A stretch of DNA of 64,000 nucleotides from Methanomethylophilus sp963631655 (GTDB lineage: Archaea; Thermoplasmatota; Thermoplasmata; Methanomassiliicoccales; Methanomethylophilaceae): the NCBI GenBank assembly GCA_963631655.1, contig CAVGRR010000002.1:6405-70404 (forward strand), written 5' to 3'. Every line of letters begins with the position of its first letter. Positions within the stretch are counted from its first letter, which is position 1. A model generated the notes under the pieces. It ran no database searches and had not been told where the DNA came from. It worked only from the letters and a program-made list of their open reading frames with translations. The position numbers and the translations under genes are program-made. This document shows positions 54,065-62,433 of the stretch, piece by piece.

Positions 54065-54462
54065 TCCGCCTTCTCCTCGCCACCGTTGAGGAGCTCTTCG
54101 ATGGGTTTGGGGCCATACTCTGCGATGGCCATGTTGACCTGAACGATCTCAGAAGAGATAGCGGAACCGCGTGCTGCGACCCTCTTCCTCTCTCCGTGGT
54201 ACTTCTCGTGGAATCCGAGACCGTCAGAGAGAAGGAGGCTGACCCTCTTCTTTCCGGGAAGGTCCTTCCTCATGGGGGTTCCGTTCTTGTCGGATCCGCC
54301 GGTGATCTTTACCTTATAACCGGGAAGTCCTACGAAAATTCCGTCTACGATCTCCCCGATGTTCTTTCCATCCAGGGAGTTCGCGTGGTGGCCGGACACG
54401 GTAACGTTGTACGATTTACCGGTCTTCACATCGTTTACAATAGCTTTGAATTCTACTGCCAT
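54061..54462 (-). CDS. rps6e: Small ribosomal subunit protein eS6
   Basis: A 133-residue archaeal eS6: FKAIVNDVKTGKSYNVTVSG, GKNIGEIVDGIFVGLPGYKVKITGGSDKNGTPMRKDLPG. Length is the short archaeal form. AGGTG precedes ATG 54462, and TTTAAAAATGA lies further upstream as the likely promoter. First gene of the eS6-aIF2-gamma-PIN operon. Confidence 0.96.
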   Translation of the reverse strand: MAVEFKAIVNDVKTGKSYNVTVSGHHANSLDGKNIGEIVDGIFVGLPGYKVKITGGSDKNGTPMRKDLPGKKRVSLLLSDGLGFHEKYHGERKRVAARGSAISSEIVQVNMAIAEYGPKPIEELLNGGEEKAE

Positions 54463-54612
54463 TTGAACACCTGTAGGCGTGGCTATTAGTAAATCATTTT
54501 TAAAGGTATCGCGGAAAAAGAGGGGTCGCTCTTTATAGTATTAAGAGAAGGAGAACATCCGAAATCGTCCGGATCTTCGTGAATCCCGGTATCTGGCACT
54601 GTTGAATTCAGT

Positions 54613-55967
54613 TCAGAGGAACATCGCCATGTACAGCGGAAGGTAAAGTATGCCGTCCTTCACATTCACATCTCCTAAATAGAGTATGATCGGCTGACCT
54701 GTGTTCGGGAACTTCTTGTGGAACTTCTTCAGTGAAGAGATCGAATCCGAAGAGGAGGATTTCACTTCGACGGGACATATCTTGCATCCTATCCTGACCA
54801 GGAAATCGACCTCCATATTGTTCTCGGCATTTTCCGCATCGCTGCGGTAATAGTAGAACAGCCTGTTGCCCGATGCACGCAACATCTGAGCCACGATGTT
54901 CTCGGCGAACATACCTTCGTTCACCCCAAGCTTATCCAGAAGAATGTCACGGTAGAAGACATTGTCCATGTCGTTCTTGTCCGGCATGGCATGGGTCACA
55001 AGAAGACCTGTGTCATTCAGATAGCACTTCAAAGTCGGATGTGCCAGACACATGGATAAACCTGTTGCCGAGGGATCGTTGGCATTGAAACAAGGCAAGG
55101 AAATCCTCCCGTCTTCGAGCCAAAAGAATGCTGATTCATATTCCCGCATACGTGCCCCATCACCGAGATCTGTGATCTTGAACTTCTTGTTCTTCTTACT
55201 GAGCTGAGAAGGGATACTGTTGAAAACAGATTCAGCCTTCTTTTCAGATCCTTTCGTGAATTCGGTGATAACATTGTGCCAGACAGACAGAATTTCTTTT
55301 TTAACAGCGTCCGTACGACTGAAATCCTTGCTTTGGTATATTCAAGAACCGCCTGCGGCATTCCCCCGACCAGCATATACTGCCGGAACCAATCCATGGC
55401 CCTGCTGTGTACCGCACCGCCTGCTGGCACATTGTTACTATAGCAGTCGTTCAGATATTCTGCAAGGTCTTCGACGCCCATTGCCCAAAGGAATTCTTCA
55501 AAATCCAATGGGTAAAGCAGCATCAGCTGTTCTTCAGAAGGATTGAGAATGTTCTGTTTGTTGGATTGGACTGTTATCAATGAACCTATCTCGATAAAGT
55601 CATACCTTCCGTCCTCAACAAAATGTTTTATCATCTGTCTTGCAAACGGAAACATCTGAACCTCGTCGAAAACAACCAACGATTTCCTTCTGTAAAGATG
55701 AACTCCATATGCCTGGGACAGTTTGTTGAATAACAGGTCAAAGTCCAAAGCGTTACTGATCAGAATATCGCGTATCTGCTTACCTGCAGTTGAAAAATCG
55801 ATGTACAGGTAGCTTTTGTATTCGTTTTTTGCAAATTCCTTTACCAATGTGGTCTTACCTACACGTTTGGCTCCATCAAGACGGATTGCAAGGGTGCCAT
55901 TCGTGGCCTTTTTCCATTCAAAGAGCTTGGAATAAGCTTTCCTGCGCAAATATTTCCCGTTCACCAC
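54613..55967 (-). pseudogene. AAA ATPase with DUF4143/nuclease-like C-terminus, broken by one frameshift
   Basis: Frame one (55967 to about 55332) encodes the ATPase: LDGAKRVGKTTLVKEFA Walker A, VVFDEVQMFP Walker B and MLVGGMPQAVLEYTK. The rest is in the next frame down to 54613, ending in VDFLVRIGCKICPVEVKSS, the restriction-nuclease-like C-terminus of this family. Rejoining needs one extra A in the run at 55334-55332 (AAA to AAAA), after which the sequence reads through smoothly. The start is GTG 55967. Intact homologues are COG1373-type proteins common on mobile and variable islands. Mutation, phase variation or sequencing error are all possible. Confidence 0.82.
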
Positions 55968-55998
55968 GAAAAGACATCTGTCTGAGCGTATAAAAACT

Positions 55999-56049
55999 CA
56001 CGGAATTGGAACTTTTTAGACCGTGATTTTACACGGAATTGGAACTTTT
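55999..56049 (-). repeat. Two 18-bp direct repeats upstream of the ATPase promoter
   Basis: CACGGAATTGGAACTTTT occurs at 55999-56016 and again at 56032-56049, 33 bp apart, about three DNA turns. On the minus strand they lie just upstream of a TTTTTATACG TATA-like element (55988-55997) and the GTG start at 55967. They look like paired operator sites for the ATPase gene. Confidence 0.65.
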
Positions 56050-56177
56050 GAAAGTCAGATTCTGCATTGAAATACATTTAAACTTACACATCTGGCACAT
56101 TGAAAAATGCAAATGATAGTACGTGTGAAAATAGGGTTTGAAAAAGCAGAACAGAATCACCTGTTCTGCAGGAGTGT

Positions 56178-56852
56178 TTATGCGCGGGGTTCGAACAGGT
56201 CCGCTTCGACCATGGCGCACAGCGCATGGTAGATGGGGAGGTGACGTTCCTGGATCTTGAACGTCTCGTTCTCGGGAACAATGACGCAGACGTCGGCAAG
56301 TCCTTTGCACTTGCCGCCGGTCTTTCCGGTGAGGACGATGGTCTTGACACCCTTGGCCTTCGCGACCATCAGCGCATTGACGATGTTGGCGGAATTGCCG
56401 GAAGTGGTGATCCCGAGGAAGACGTCTCCGCAATGTCCCAGAGCGTTGACGGACTGCGCAAAAGCAGCCTCCCAGTTCACGTCGTTCGCAAAGGCGGAAT
56501 TGGAGGCGTTCATGGTCGGCAGAGGAACGGCCGCAAGGCCTCCTTCGAGGTTCTTCACAAGTTCCTTTCCCGCTTCACCGTAAAGCTCCTCGAGCTTGGA
56601 GACAAGCGCGGGATCGACGGCACGTTTGAACATGAAGGATTTGGTCAGCTCGCCTGAGATGTGGTCGCTGTCGGCCGCACTTCCGCCGTTCCCGGCTATG
56701 AGCAGCTGTCCTCCGTTCTTATAGGATTCAAGAAGGGCCCTGTAACCCGCCTCGATGTCTTTCCTGCAGACCTCGAGCTCGGGGTACCTGACAAACAATT
56801 CTGCAAAGATCTCCTGCGAGGTCTTGACCTTTTTCGCATCCATGGATATCAC
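56178..56852 (-). CDS. SIS-domain sugar-phosphate isomerase (GmhA-like)
   Basis: A 224-residue protein with one SIS domain. LLIAGNGGSAADSDHISGELTKSF is the phosphoheptose-isomerase signature, and FLGITTSGNSANIVNAL the second loop. HLPIYHALCAMVE carries the C-terminal histidine. Likely makes a heptose phosphate or related surface sugar; the glycosyltransferase operon at 60063-64000 could use it, but is not linked. GTG 56852 overlaps the aIF5B stop; ATG 56843 is the alternative start. Confidence 0.85.
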   Translation of the reverse strand: MISMDAKKVKTSQEIFAELFVRYPELEVCRKDIEAGYRALLESYKNGGQLLIAGNGGSAADSDHISGELTKSFMFKRAVDPALVSKLEELYGEAGKELVKNLEGGLAAVPLPTMNASNSAFANDVNWEAAFAQSVNALGHCGDVFLGITTSGNSANIVNALMVAKAKGVKTIVLTGKTGGKCKGLADVCVIVPENETFKIQERHLPIYHALCAMVEADLFEPRA

Positions 56853-58597
56853 ATTCCCCAGAACGGTTCCGTTTTACGTTTGATGGCGACAGTATCGGAT
56901 AAAGCAAGCTTCTCGTCGCTGTTGAGGTCGAGCTTGGACACCACCTTGTATCCGCTCTCGATCATGTCCACGTAAAGGATGTCATTCTCATTGATCTGCC
57001 TGCCGACGGTGACGCCGTCGATGGCCACTGACACCTCCTCTCCCTGGACACCCTCCTTCAGCACATTTCCGTCGTCGTCACGCACGGATTTGATGGTTCC
57101 GCAGTCCTTTCCGTCGACGCTGATAAGGTTCTCTCCCACACGTATCCTGCCTGCCAGCACCCTGACGCCCACGACAGCGGGCTTGTTGACCCTGAACACG
57201 TGGTCGGGAAGAATGGTGATCTTGGCAGGGAAGGCGAACTCTGCCCTCTTGTCCGACTCGGACTGCCTGGTGGACTCGTCGAGCCACAGTTTGTAATCAT
57301 CTATGAGGGCATAGACGATATTGTTGGTGAGCACCTTGATGTTGTGGGTGGCGATCTCCGCCTCCGCATCCTTGGTGACATTGACATTGAATCCGAGGAT
57401 CACATGCTGGGTGTCGTTTCCGTAGGAGGACTCCAGAACATCCCTGCGGGTGATGTCTCCGATACCGTATTTCCTGATGGGAAATCCGGCGAGTTTTGCT
57501 TCAAAAGCGAGGGCTTCAAGAGAACCGATGGCGTCCGCCTTGATGGTGATACCCTTCTCCTCGGTCTCGATCTTGATGGATGTCTCCTCGGAGATCTCTT
57601 TGACAGCCGGATCCTTGGGATTCTTGACCACGCGGATGGGCGCTCCGGCGATGACGCCGGTCACGTCCTGACATGCGATCTTGACACCGGCGGCGGCGTG
57701 AAGTTCCTTCACGCTGTCGAAACGGTCGCGGGGATCGCGGATCTCGTCCAGAGGTTTGGGTTTCAGAATGGCCTTGACCCTGGTGACCAGCGGTGCGCCG
57801 TTGGTTCCGATGGCGACCGTCTGTCCGGTCTTGATGGTACCGGAATAGAGGATCATATCAAGGGTCTGACCCAGTCCCTTGACCTCTTTGACCTCGAGGA
57901 TGGTTCCCTTTCCGGGACCTTCCTCCTTCTCCAGCCTGGCCTCCAGGAAGCGCTGTGCCAGACCGATCAGGATGAGCATGATGTCGGGCACACCTTCTCC
58001 GGTCTTCGCGCTGATCGGGATGAGTGCCACGGCCTTGGTGAAATCGTCTATACGGTCGTAACGGTCCGCGTAGACGCCGTTCGAAGACAGCTGGGACATG
58101 ATGTTGTACATCTGTTCCTCGAAGGCCGCACGGGCGTGGGCCTGCTGTTTCTTCTCGGAGATGACGAAGGGGACGTTCTCTTCTGAGTTCCATCCGTCGA
58201 TAGTGTCGATCTTGTTCAGAGCGATGACGAAAGGCGTCTTGTACTGTCTCAGGATGTGGATCGACTCGATGGTCTGAGGCATCAGCCCCTCTCTGATATC
58301 GATTATAAGGACAGCAAGATCGGCCAGCGAACCTCCCCTCGCGCGGAGCGAGGTGAAAGCCTGGTGTCCGGGCGTGTCGATGAAAAGAAGTCCCGGAACG
58401 GAGAAACGCTTGCTGCCGATGATCGGTCCGCACATCTCATAGATACGTTCGATCGGCACCTCCGTGGCGCCGATATGCTGTGTGATCGCGCCGGCCTCCC
58501 TGTCGCCGACGGCCGTGCCCCTGATCCTGTCGAGAAGTTTGGTCTTACCGTGATCCACGTGACCGAGAACACTGACTACGGGTTGCCTTATCGCCAT
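56849..58597 (-). CDS. infB: Translation initiation factor aIF5B
   Basis: A 582-residue GTPase for ribosomal subunit joining. G1 is GHVDHGKTKLL, G3 DTPGHQAF, G4 NKID. Domains II, III and IV follow, with VGVRVLAGRIRVGENL in the second beta barrel. Compact archaeal size, without the long N-terminal extension of bacteria. It ends the operon L7Ae-eS28-eL24-NDK-aIF5B, which is widely conserved in archaea. AGGTG lies 9 nt before ATG 58597. Confidence 0.97.
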   Translation of the reverse strand: MAIRQPVVSVLGHVDHGKTKLLDRIRGTAVGDREAGAITQHIGATEVPIERIYEMCGPIIGSKRFSVPGLLFIDTPGHQAFTSLRARGGSLADLAVLIIDIREGLMPQTIESIHILRQYKTPFVIALNKIDTIDGWNSEENVPFVISEKKQQAHARAAFEEQMYNIMSQLSSNGVYADRYDRIDDFTKAVALIPISAKTGEGVPDIMLILIGLAQRFLEARLEKEEGPGKGTILEVKEVKGLGQTLDMILYSGTIKTGQTVAIGTNGAPLVTRVKAILKPKPLDEIRDPRDRFDSVKELHAAAGVKIACQDVTGVIAGAPIRVVKNPKDPAVKEISEETSIKIETEEKGITIKADAIGSLEALAFEAKLAGFPIRKYGIGDITRRDVLESSYGNDTQHVILGFNVNVTKDAEAEIATHNIKVLTNNIVYALIDDYKLWLDESTRQSESDKRAEFAFPAKITILPDHVFRVNKPAVVGVRVLAGRIRVGENLISVDGKDCGTIKSVRDDDGNVLKEGVQGEEVSVAIDGVTVGRQINENDILYVDMIESGYKVVSKLDLNSDEKLALSDTVAIKRKTEPFWGM

Positions 58598-58663
58598 ATA
58601 ACATCACACCTTAATAGTGTAGATAAAAGTTTTAAAAGGTTTGGTGGCCAGAAGGCCGTCGTT

Positions 58664-59119
58664 TCACTCGTAGAGCCACTTGTCGGCGTCTTTGGTGTAT
58701 GCGACGAGCTCTTCCGGTTTGAAGAAGATGCCGATCTCCCTCTCCGCAGATGCAGGCGAGTCGGAACCGTGGATGATGTTGAGTCCGGTCACCATGCAGT
58801 AGTCGCCACGGATGGTTCCGGGGGCGGAGTCCTGCGGGTTGGTCTTGCCCATCATGTTCCTGCAGACCTGAACGGCGTTCTCGCCTTCCCAGACCATCGC
58901 GAAGACGGGTCCGGAGGTGATGTAGGAGATGAGGGAGGGGAAGAAGGGCTTGCCCTTGTGCTCACCGTAGTGGTTCTCGGCGGTCTCCTTGGGGATCACC
59001 ATGAGCTTTGCGGCGACGAGCTTGAGTCCTTTCTTCTCGAAGCGAGAGACGATTTCTCCGACGAGTCCGCGCTGGACCCCGTCGGGCTTGATCATAAGGT
59101 AGGTCTTCTCCATAGCCAT
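58664..59119 (-). CDS. ndk: Nucleoside diphosphate kinase
   Basis: A 151-residue enzyme that equilibrates nucleoside di- and triphosphates. TYLMIKPDGVQRGLVGEIVSRFE is the N-terminal signature, and the phospho-histidine is in NIIHGSDSP. ATG 59119 has AAGGAG 8 nt upstream; ATG 59113 and the frame to 59128 are less likely. It follows the eL24 gene, whose stop is 6 nt upstream. Confidence 0.96.
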   Translation of the reverse strand: MAMEKTYLMIKPDGVQRGLVGEIVSRFEKKGLKLVAAKLMVIPKETAENHYGEHKGKPFFPSLISYITSGPVFAMVWEGENAVQVCRNMMGKTNPQDSAPGTIRGDYCMVTGLNIIHGSDSPASAEREIGIFFKPEELVAYTKDADKWLYE

Positions 59120-59124
59120 CGGGA

Positions 59125-59352
59125 TCACTCCTTGCTCTCGGTCTTGGAGGCGGCCTTGAGACGTGCGTCCTTCTCAGCGTGTGCCTTCTCGGTCCAGAGA
59201 GTGGTCCTGGGGACCCTCTTCATAAGGATCATGTTCTTGTAGCACTTGTTCGCGTCGAAGTAAAGGACGGTTCCGTCCTTTTTCACGTACATTTTACCGG
59301 ATCCGGGAGCGATGATAGCTCCGCAGAAGGAACATTTTTTCTCCTCAACCAT
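59125..59352 (-). CDS. rpl24e: Large ribosomal subunit protein eL24
   Basis: A 75-residue zinc-ribbon ribosomal protein. CSFCG (residues 7-11) supplies one cysteine pair, and the family segment GSGKMYVKKDGTVLYFDANKCYKNM the third; PRTTLWTEKAH is conserved. The usual second half of the zinc site is partly replaced: only one further cysteine is visible, as in some archaea. AGGTG lies 6 nt before ATG 59352. Confidence 0.93.
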   Translation of the reverse strand: MVEEKKCSFCGAIIAPGSGKMYVKKDGTVLYFDANKCYKNMILMKRVPRTTLWTEKAHAEKDARLKAASKTESKE

Positions 59353-59357
59353 CGAAA

Positions 59358-59573
59358 TCACCTGCCCATTCCGAGCTTTCTGGCCTCTCTCGAGGTCTCT
59401 CTGAGCATAAGAACATCGCCCATCCTGACGGGGCCCATGATGTTCCTGGTAATGATCCTGCCCTTGTCGCGTCCGTCAAGTACACGGACCTTGACCTGGG
59501 TTGCCTCTCCCGTCATTCCGGTACGTCCGATGATCTCGACGACCTCAGAGGGGATGCTGTCTGTGTCAACCAT
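59358..59573 (-). CDS. rps28e: Small ribosomal subunit protein eS28
   Basis: A 71-residue protein ending in VLMLRETSREARKLGMGR, the conserved eS28 C-terminus; VVEIIGRTGMTGEATQVKVRVLDG is the OB fold. In the L7Ae operon, 5 bp before eL24. Confidence 0.96.
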   Translation of the reverse strand: MVDTDSIPSEVVEIIGRTGMTGEATQVKVRVLDGRDKGRIITRNIMGPVRMGDVLMLRETSREARKLGMGR

Positions 59574-59588
59574 TTAGATCCCTCAGAA

Positions 59589-59954
59589 TCAGTTCTTCAG
59601 GTCTTTGACTGCAGCTGCGATCTCGTCAACCTGTGCCTTTCCGTTTCCGACATCGACGATGGCGATGGATGCGGTGGGCTTCTCGAGTCCGATTGCCTTT
59701 CCGAGCTCTTCCTTGGAGGGAACGTACACGTAGGGGACGTTCTTCTCGTCGCAGAGTGCGGGGATGTGGGCAAGGATCTCCGGAGGCTCGACATCGGTGG
59801 CCATGATGACAAGGGCCGCCTCGCCGCGCTCGATGATCTTGGTGACCTCGTTGGTTCCTTTCTTGACCTTTCCCGAATCGCGGGCGATCTCAGCAACAGA
59901 GTATGCTTTGTCGGAAAGTTCCTTAGGGGTCTCAAATTTTACAAATACTGCCAT
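59589..59954 (-). CDS. rpl7ae: Ribosomal protein eL8 / L7Ae
   Basis: A 121-residue kink-turn RNA-binding protein. KKGTNEVTKIIERGEAALVIMATDVEPPEILAHIPALCDEKNVPYVYVPSKEELG is the signature. In archaea it is part of the ribosome, RNase P and C/D and H/ACA RNPs. GGAGG lies 9 nt before ATG 59954. First gene of the operon through aIF5B. Confidence 0.97.
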   Translation of the reverse strand: MAVFVKFETPKELSDKAYSVAEIARDSGKVKKGTNEVTKIIERGEAALVIMATDVEPPEILAHIPALCDEKNVPYVYVPSKEELGKAIGLEKPTASIAIVDVGNGKAQVDEIAAAVKDLKN

Positions 59955-60062
59955 GTTCAATTACCTCCTTCCGGTGTTCAAAACACCGTCATCATTCATC
60001 GGCTCTAATAGAGCGTAACGTCACGATTGGTTCCACATATAAAAGAGGTTCGGGGAGAAAAC

Positions 60063-61400
60063 TCAGCTGTCCGACGGCGTGACCTTTTTCCATATGCGGA
60101 CGGGCATAACCCTGCACTTGTATTCCAGATAGGCTAGATAGAAGACCCCGAGGGATTGGAGCACCCCGAAGGCGTAGTATACAGCGGACCAGAACGGTTG
60201 GAAGCTGTCGGAGAGGGCGATCACGGTATCGACGGAGATTATGCCGGTGTCGTGTGCCAACGTCAGCAGGAGGGTGAAGTTGTTGGCCAACATGTATCCT
60301 GCGGCGGCGATGCTTATAATGAACAGCGGACGCAGGAAACTGCGGTTGACCGTGCTGACGTAAACTGCAAGGAACGGTATCAACAGCACCAGATACTGGG
60401 GCGTCGGAGGATAGAGGAAGACCAAAGTGAGGTTTACGAGTACAGCGGTCAGCAGTTCCCGGTCCAGATTCTTGCCGGCTGTCCTGTAAAATGCCACAGC
60501 GATGACACAGGAACCTATGACGATGAGAATATATGCCAGCACAGAACCAAGACTCATCAGCCTGTGCAGACTGTCATCCCCGGAACTGGCCCGTTCTAAT
60601 ACGAATGCGAAACAGTCAACAATCGTTCCGTCAATCAGCTGCGGAATGAAGACGATGACCGTCACGAGAATAAATCCGACGGTGGCGCGGAGGACCATTG
60701 CGAGGCCCCTACGAAGATCACGGTTCTCCCTGACGAGGACATACGCCACTGCGAGTGGCAACAGGAAAAATGGGAAAAGTTTCAGTAAAGTTGCAAGACC
60801 CAGCATGGCCCCCGCCAGCAGATACATTCTCTTCCTAAGACCAAGGAAACAAAGGATCGTCAGAAGTGCGGTGATGTTGTCGAACATGCCCTGGACCGCA
60901 GGAGAACAGATGACCAGCGGATTGAACACCCAGAGGATGAATCCGAAACAGGCTTTTCTGCAGTCGCCGGTGATGTCGAGAACGGTCCTGTAAATCAGGT
61001 ACGCGACCAGCAGGTCCACAAGATACAGCGGAAGTTTGATCCAGAATGCAAACGCCAGGGAAGTTGTATTGGCCGAAATATAACCATCGTAAGCCTCGAA
61101 TCCCAACGCCTCGACGACCCTGTAAGCAGTGTCGCCCAAGGTCAAAAAGGACTGCTGGCACATATTGAAGAATGATAGGATATATCCCCACACAGGAGTG
61201 TAGAAGTAGCCTGCGAGACCATACAGCCCGTTCCCGGAGGAGAGATTAGACATCACCAAGGCCCAATGGTAGACATCGTACCCGTAAGTGAACAGAGTGC
61301 CTACAGCGATCCGAACCAGCAGACCGATCACCAGGATGAGAACAAGTCCCAGAGGTGAAAGGAATAAATGTTTCCGACCGGATCCCCGAAGACACTCCAT
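60063..61400 (-). CDS. GT-C type multi-spanning membrane glycosyltransferase
   Basis: A 445-residue protein with about ten membrane helices. Just after the first helix lies YDVYHWALVMSNLSSGNGLYGLAGYFYTPVWGY, containing a DxxHW motif in the first external loop where GT-C enzymes bind lipid-linked sugar. A later PPTPQYLVLLIPF is also typical. It likely transfers a sugar to a surface glycan or glycoprotein. Close paralogue of the 62434-63804 protein. ATG 61400 has GAGG and overlaps neither gene. Confidence 0.8.
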   Translation of the reverse strand: MECLRGSGRKHLFLSPLGLVLILVIGLLVRIAVGTLFTYGYDVYHWALVMSNLSSGNGLYGLAGYFYTPVWGYILSFFNMCQQSFLTLGDTAYRVVEALGFEAYDGYISANTTSLAFAFWIKLPLYLVDLLVAYLIYRTVLDITGDCRKACFGFILWVFNPLVICSPAVQGMFDNITALLTILCFLGLRKRMYLLAGAMLGLATLLKLFPFFLLPLAVAYVLVRENRDLRRGLAMVLRATVGFILVTVIVFIPQLIDGTIVDCFAFVLERASSGDDSLHRLMSLGSVLAYILIVIGSCVIAVAFYRTAGKNLDRELLTAVLVNLTLVFLYPPTPQYLVLLIPFLAVYVSTVNRSFLRPLFIISIAAAGYMLANNFTLLLTLAHDTGIISVDTVIALSDSFQPFWSAVYYAFGVLQSLGVFYLAYLEYKCRVMPVRIWKKVTPSDS

Positions 61401-61404
61401 GACC

Positions 61405-62433
61405 TCACGACCCGTTGAAGTGGAACGACTTTCCGTATACAGAGAAGTCTCCGCCGAGGTAAATGAACACACTCAGATTGCCGTGGACAGACGGTATGTC
61501 CGTGAACGAACCGGTCACGGTCCCGCGAGTGACGTTGCCGGTATTGCAGCCCAGTTCCTGAGAACAGTAGCATATCCCGGATGCGATGACGGTGGCCATA
61601 TCCATGCGCTGGTTGTTCGAATAATTGCCTCCGAACACACAGACCATTCCGTCAACGTTCTTTGTGAGAGAAACACTTGCATAACCGTCCTGTGTATATC
61701 CGATGGCCAATGTGCCAGCAACGGTATTTTTCACACCATAGAGCACGTTGTTGTTCTTGAGTGAAAGGGTCTGACTGTACCTGTTATCGGTGATCTCAGA
61801 ATAGGCACGGCCGTCTTCGGTCGCATTGTTGAGACTGTCGCTCTCTCCGAGGAACAGAGACTGATAATCCCCTTCCACGGTCTTCACAGTGCCGTCGGAC
61901 AGCCCGTAGTACTTCCCTATCGTCTCTCCTGCCCAGTACAGCGATCCTCCGGAATGGATCCAGGTGAAGATCGAATCGCTTGATTCGCCTTTGTAAACGG
62001 TCTCGGGAAGTGCCCCGGAAATGACAATCAGTCCCTTTCCTGCACCGGATTCAGCCAAAGCCTGCGCCAGTTCCTGCGCATTGACATATTTTACAGCCGT
62101 GACCGAATAATAATTCAGATTGTTCACGAGCTGGGACAGATAGTAGTCCTGGGTCAGCGCCCTCGCACCGACCTCGACCCAGACCTCATGGACCACGCAG
62201 CCGTAGGACTCGTCGTAATAGATCAGAAGCTCCGTGGGGGCGACGAACGATCCGTTGTCGGAAACGGTTGCTGTATAATTATGCGAACCTGAGTCATAAA
62301 CGGAATACGTGCCGTCCTCGTTCGCGGAAGCGTCGTAATGATACACATTCCCGTATGCCGTGAACTCCCCGACCAGTATGATCGCACATATCGCACAGGC
62401 CAGAACAATAAGACCCAGATCGCTTCTTTTCAA
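61405..62433 (-). CDS. Membrane-anchored extracellular protein, 342 residues
   Basis: An N-terminal signal anchor (LGLIVLACAICAIILVGEF) is followed by an extracellular part. LIVISGALPETVYKG and FTWIHSGGSLYWAGETIGKYYGL suggest an alpha/beta fold resembling a glutamine-amidotransferase-like or ThuA-like domain, with no catalytic cysteine obvious. Four potential disulfide cysteines (CYCSQELGC) are near the C-terminus. It lies between two paralogous glycosyltransferases with gaps of 0 and 4 nt, so it probably works in the same surface-glycan step. No confident family. Confidence 0.65.
   Translation of the reverse strand: MKRSDLGLIVLACAICAIILVGEFTAYGNVYHYDASANEDGTYSVYDSGSHNYTATVSDNGSFVAPTELLIYYDESYGCVVHEVWVEVGARALTQDYYLSQLVNNLNYYSVTAVKYVNAQELAQALAESGAGKGLIVISGALPETVYKGESSDSIFTWIHSGGSLYWAGETIGKYYGLSDGTVKTVEGDYQSLFLGESDSLNNATEDGRAYSEITDNRYSQTLSLKNNNVLYGVKNTVAGTLAIGYTQDGYASVSLTKNVDGMVCVFGGNYSNNQRMDMATVIASGICYCSQELGCNTGNVTRGTVTGSFTDIPSVHGNLSVFIYLGGDFSVYGKSFHFNGS

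Larger units (their letters stand above)
3561..61718. repeat. Dispersed 9-mer ATGTGCCAG, at least 16 copies
   Basis: Exact copies read on either strand. Plus orientation: 7477, 13680, 20249, 22420, 37962, 55039, 61710. Minus orientation (CTGGCACAT): 3561, 4770, 5199, 5842, 19925, 30594, 55434, 56092, 61155. A one-base variant is at 55274. The next base is A or C in 15 of 16. The base before is most often A. Copies fall in several reading frames and in three intergenic gaps. From base composition about 0.5 copies are expected in 64 kb on both strands. Confidence 0.75.
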
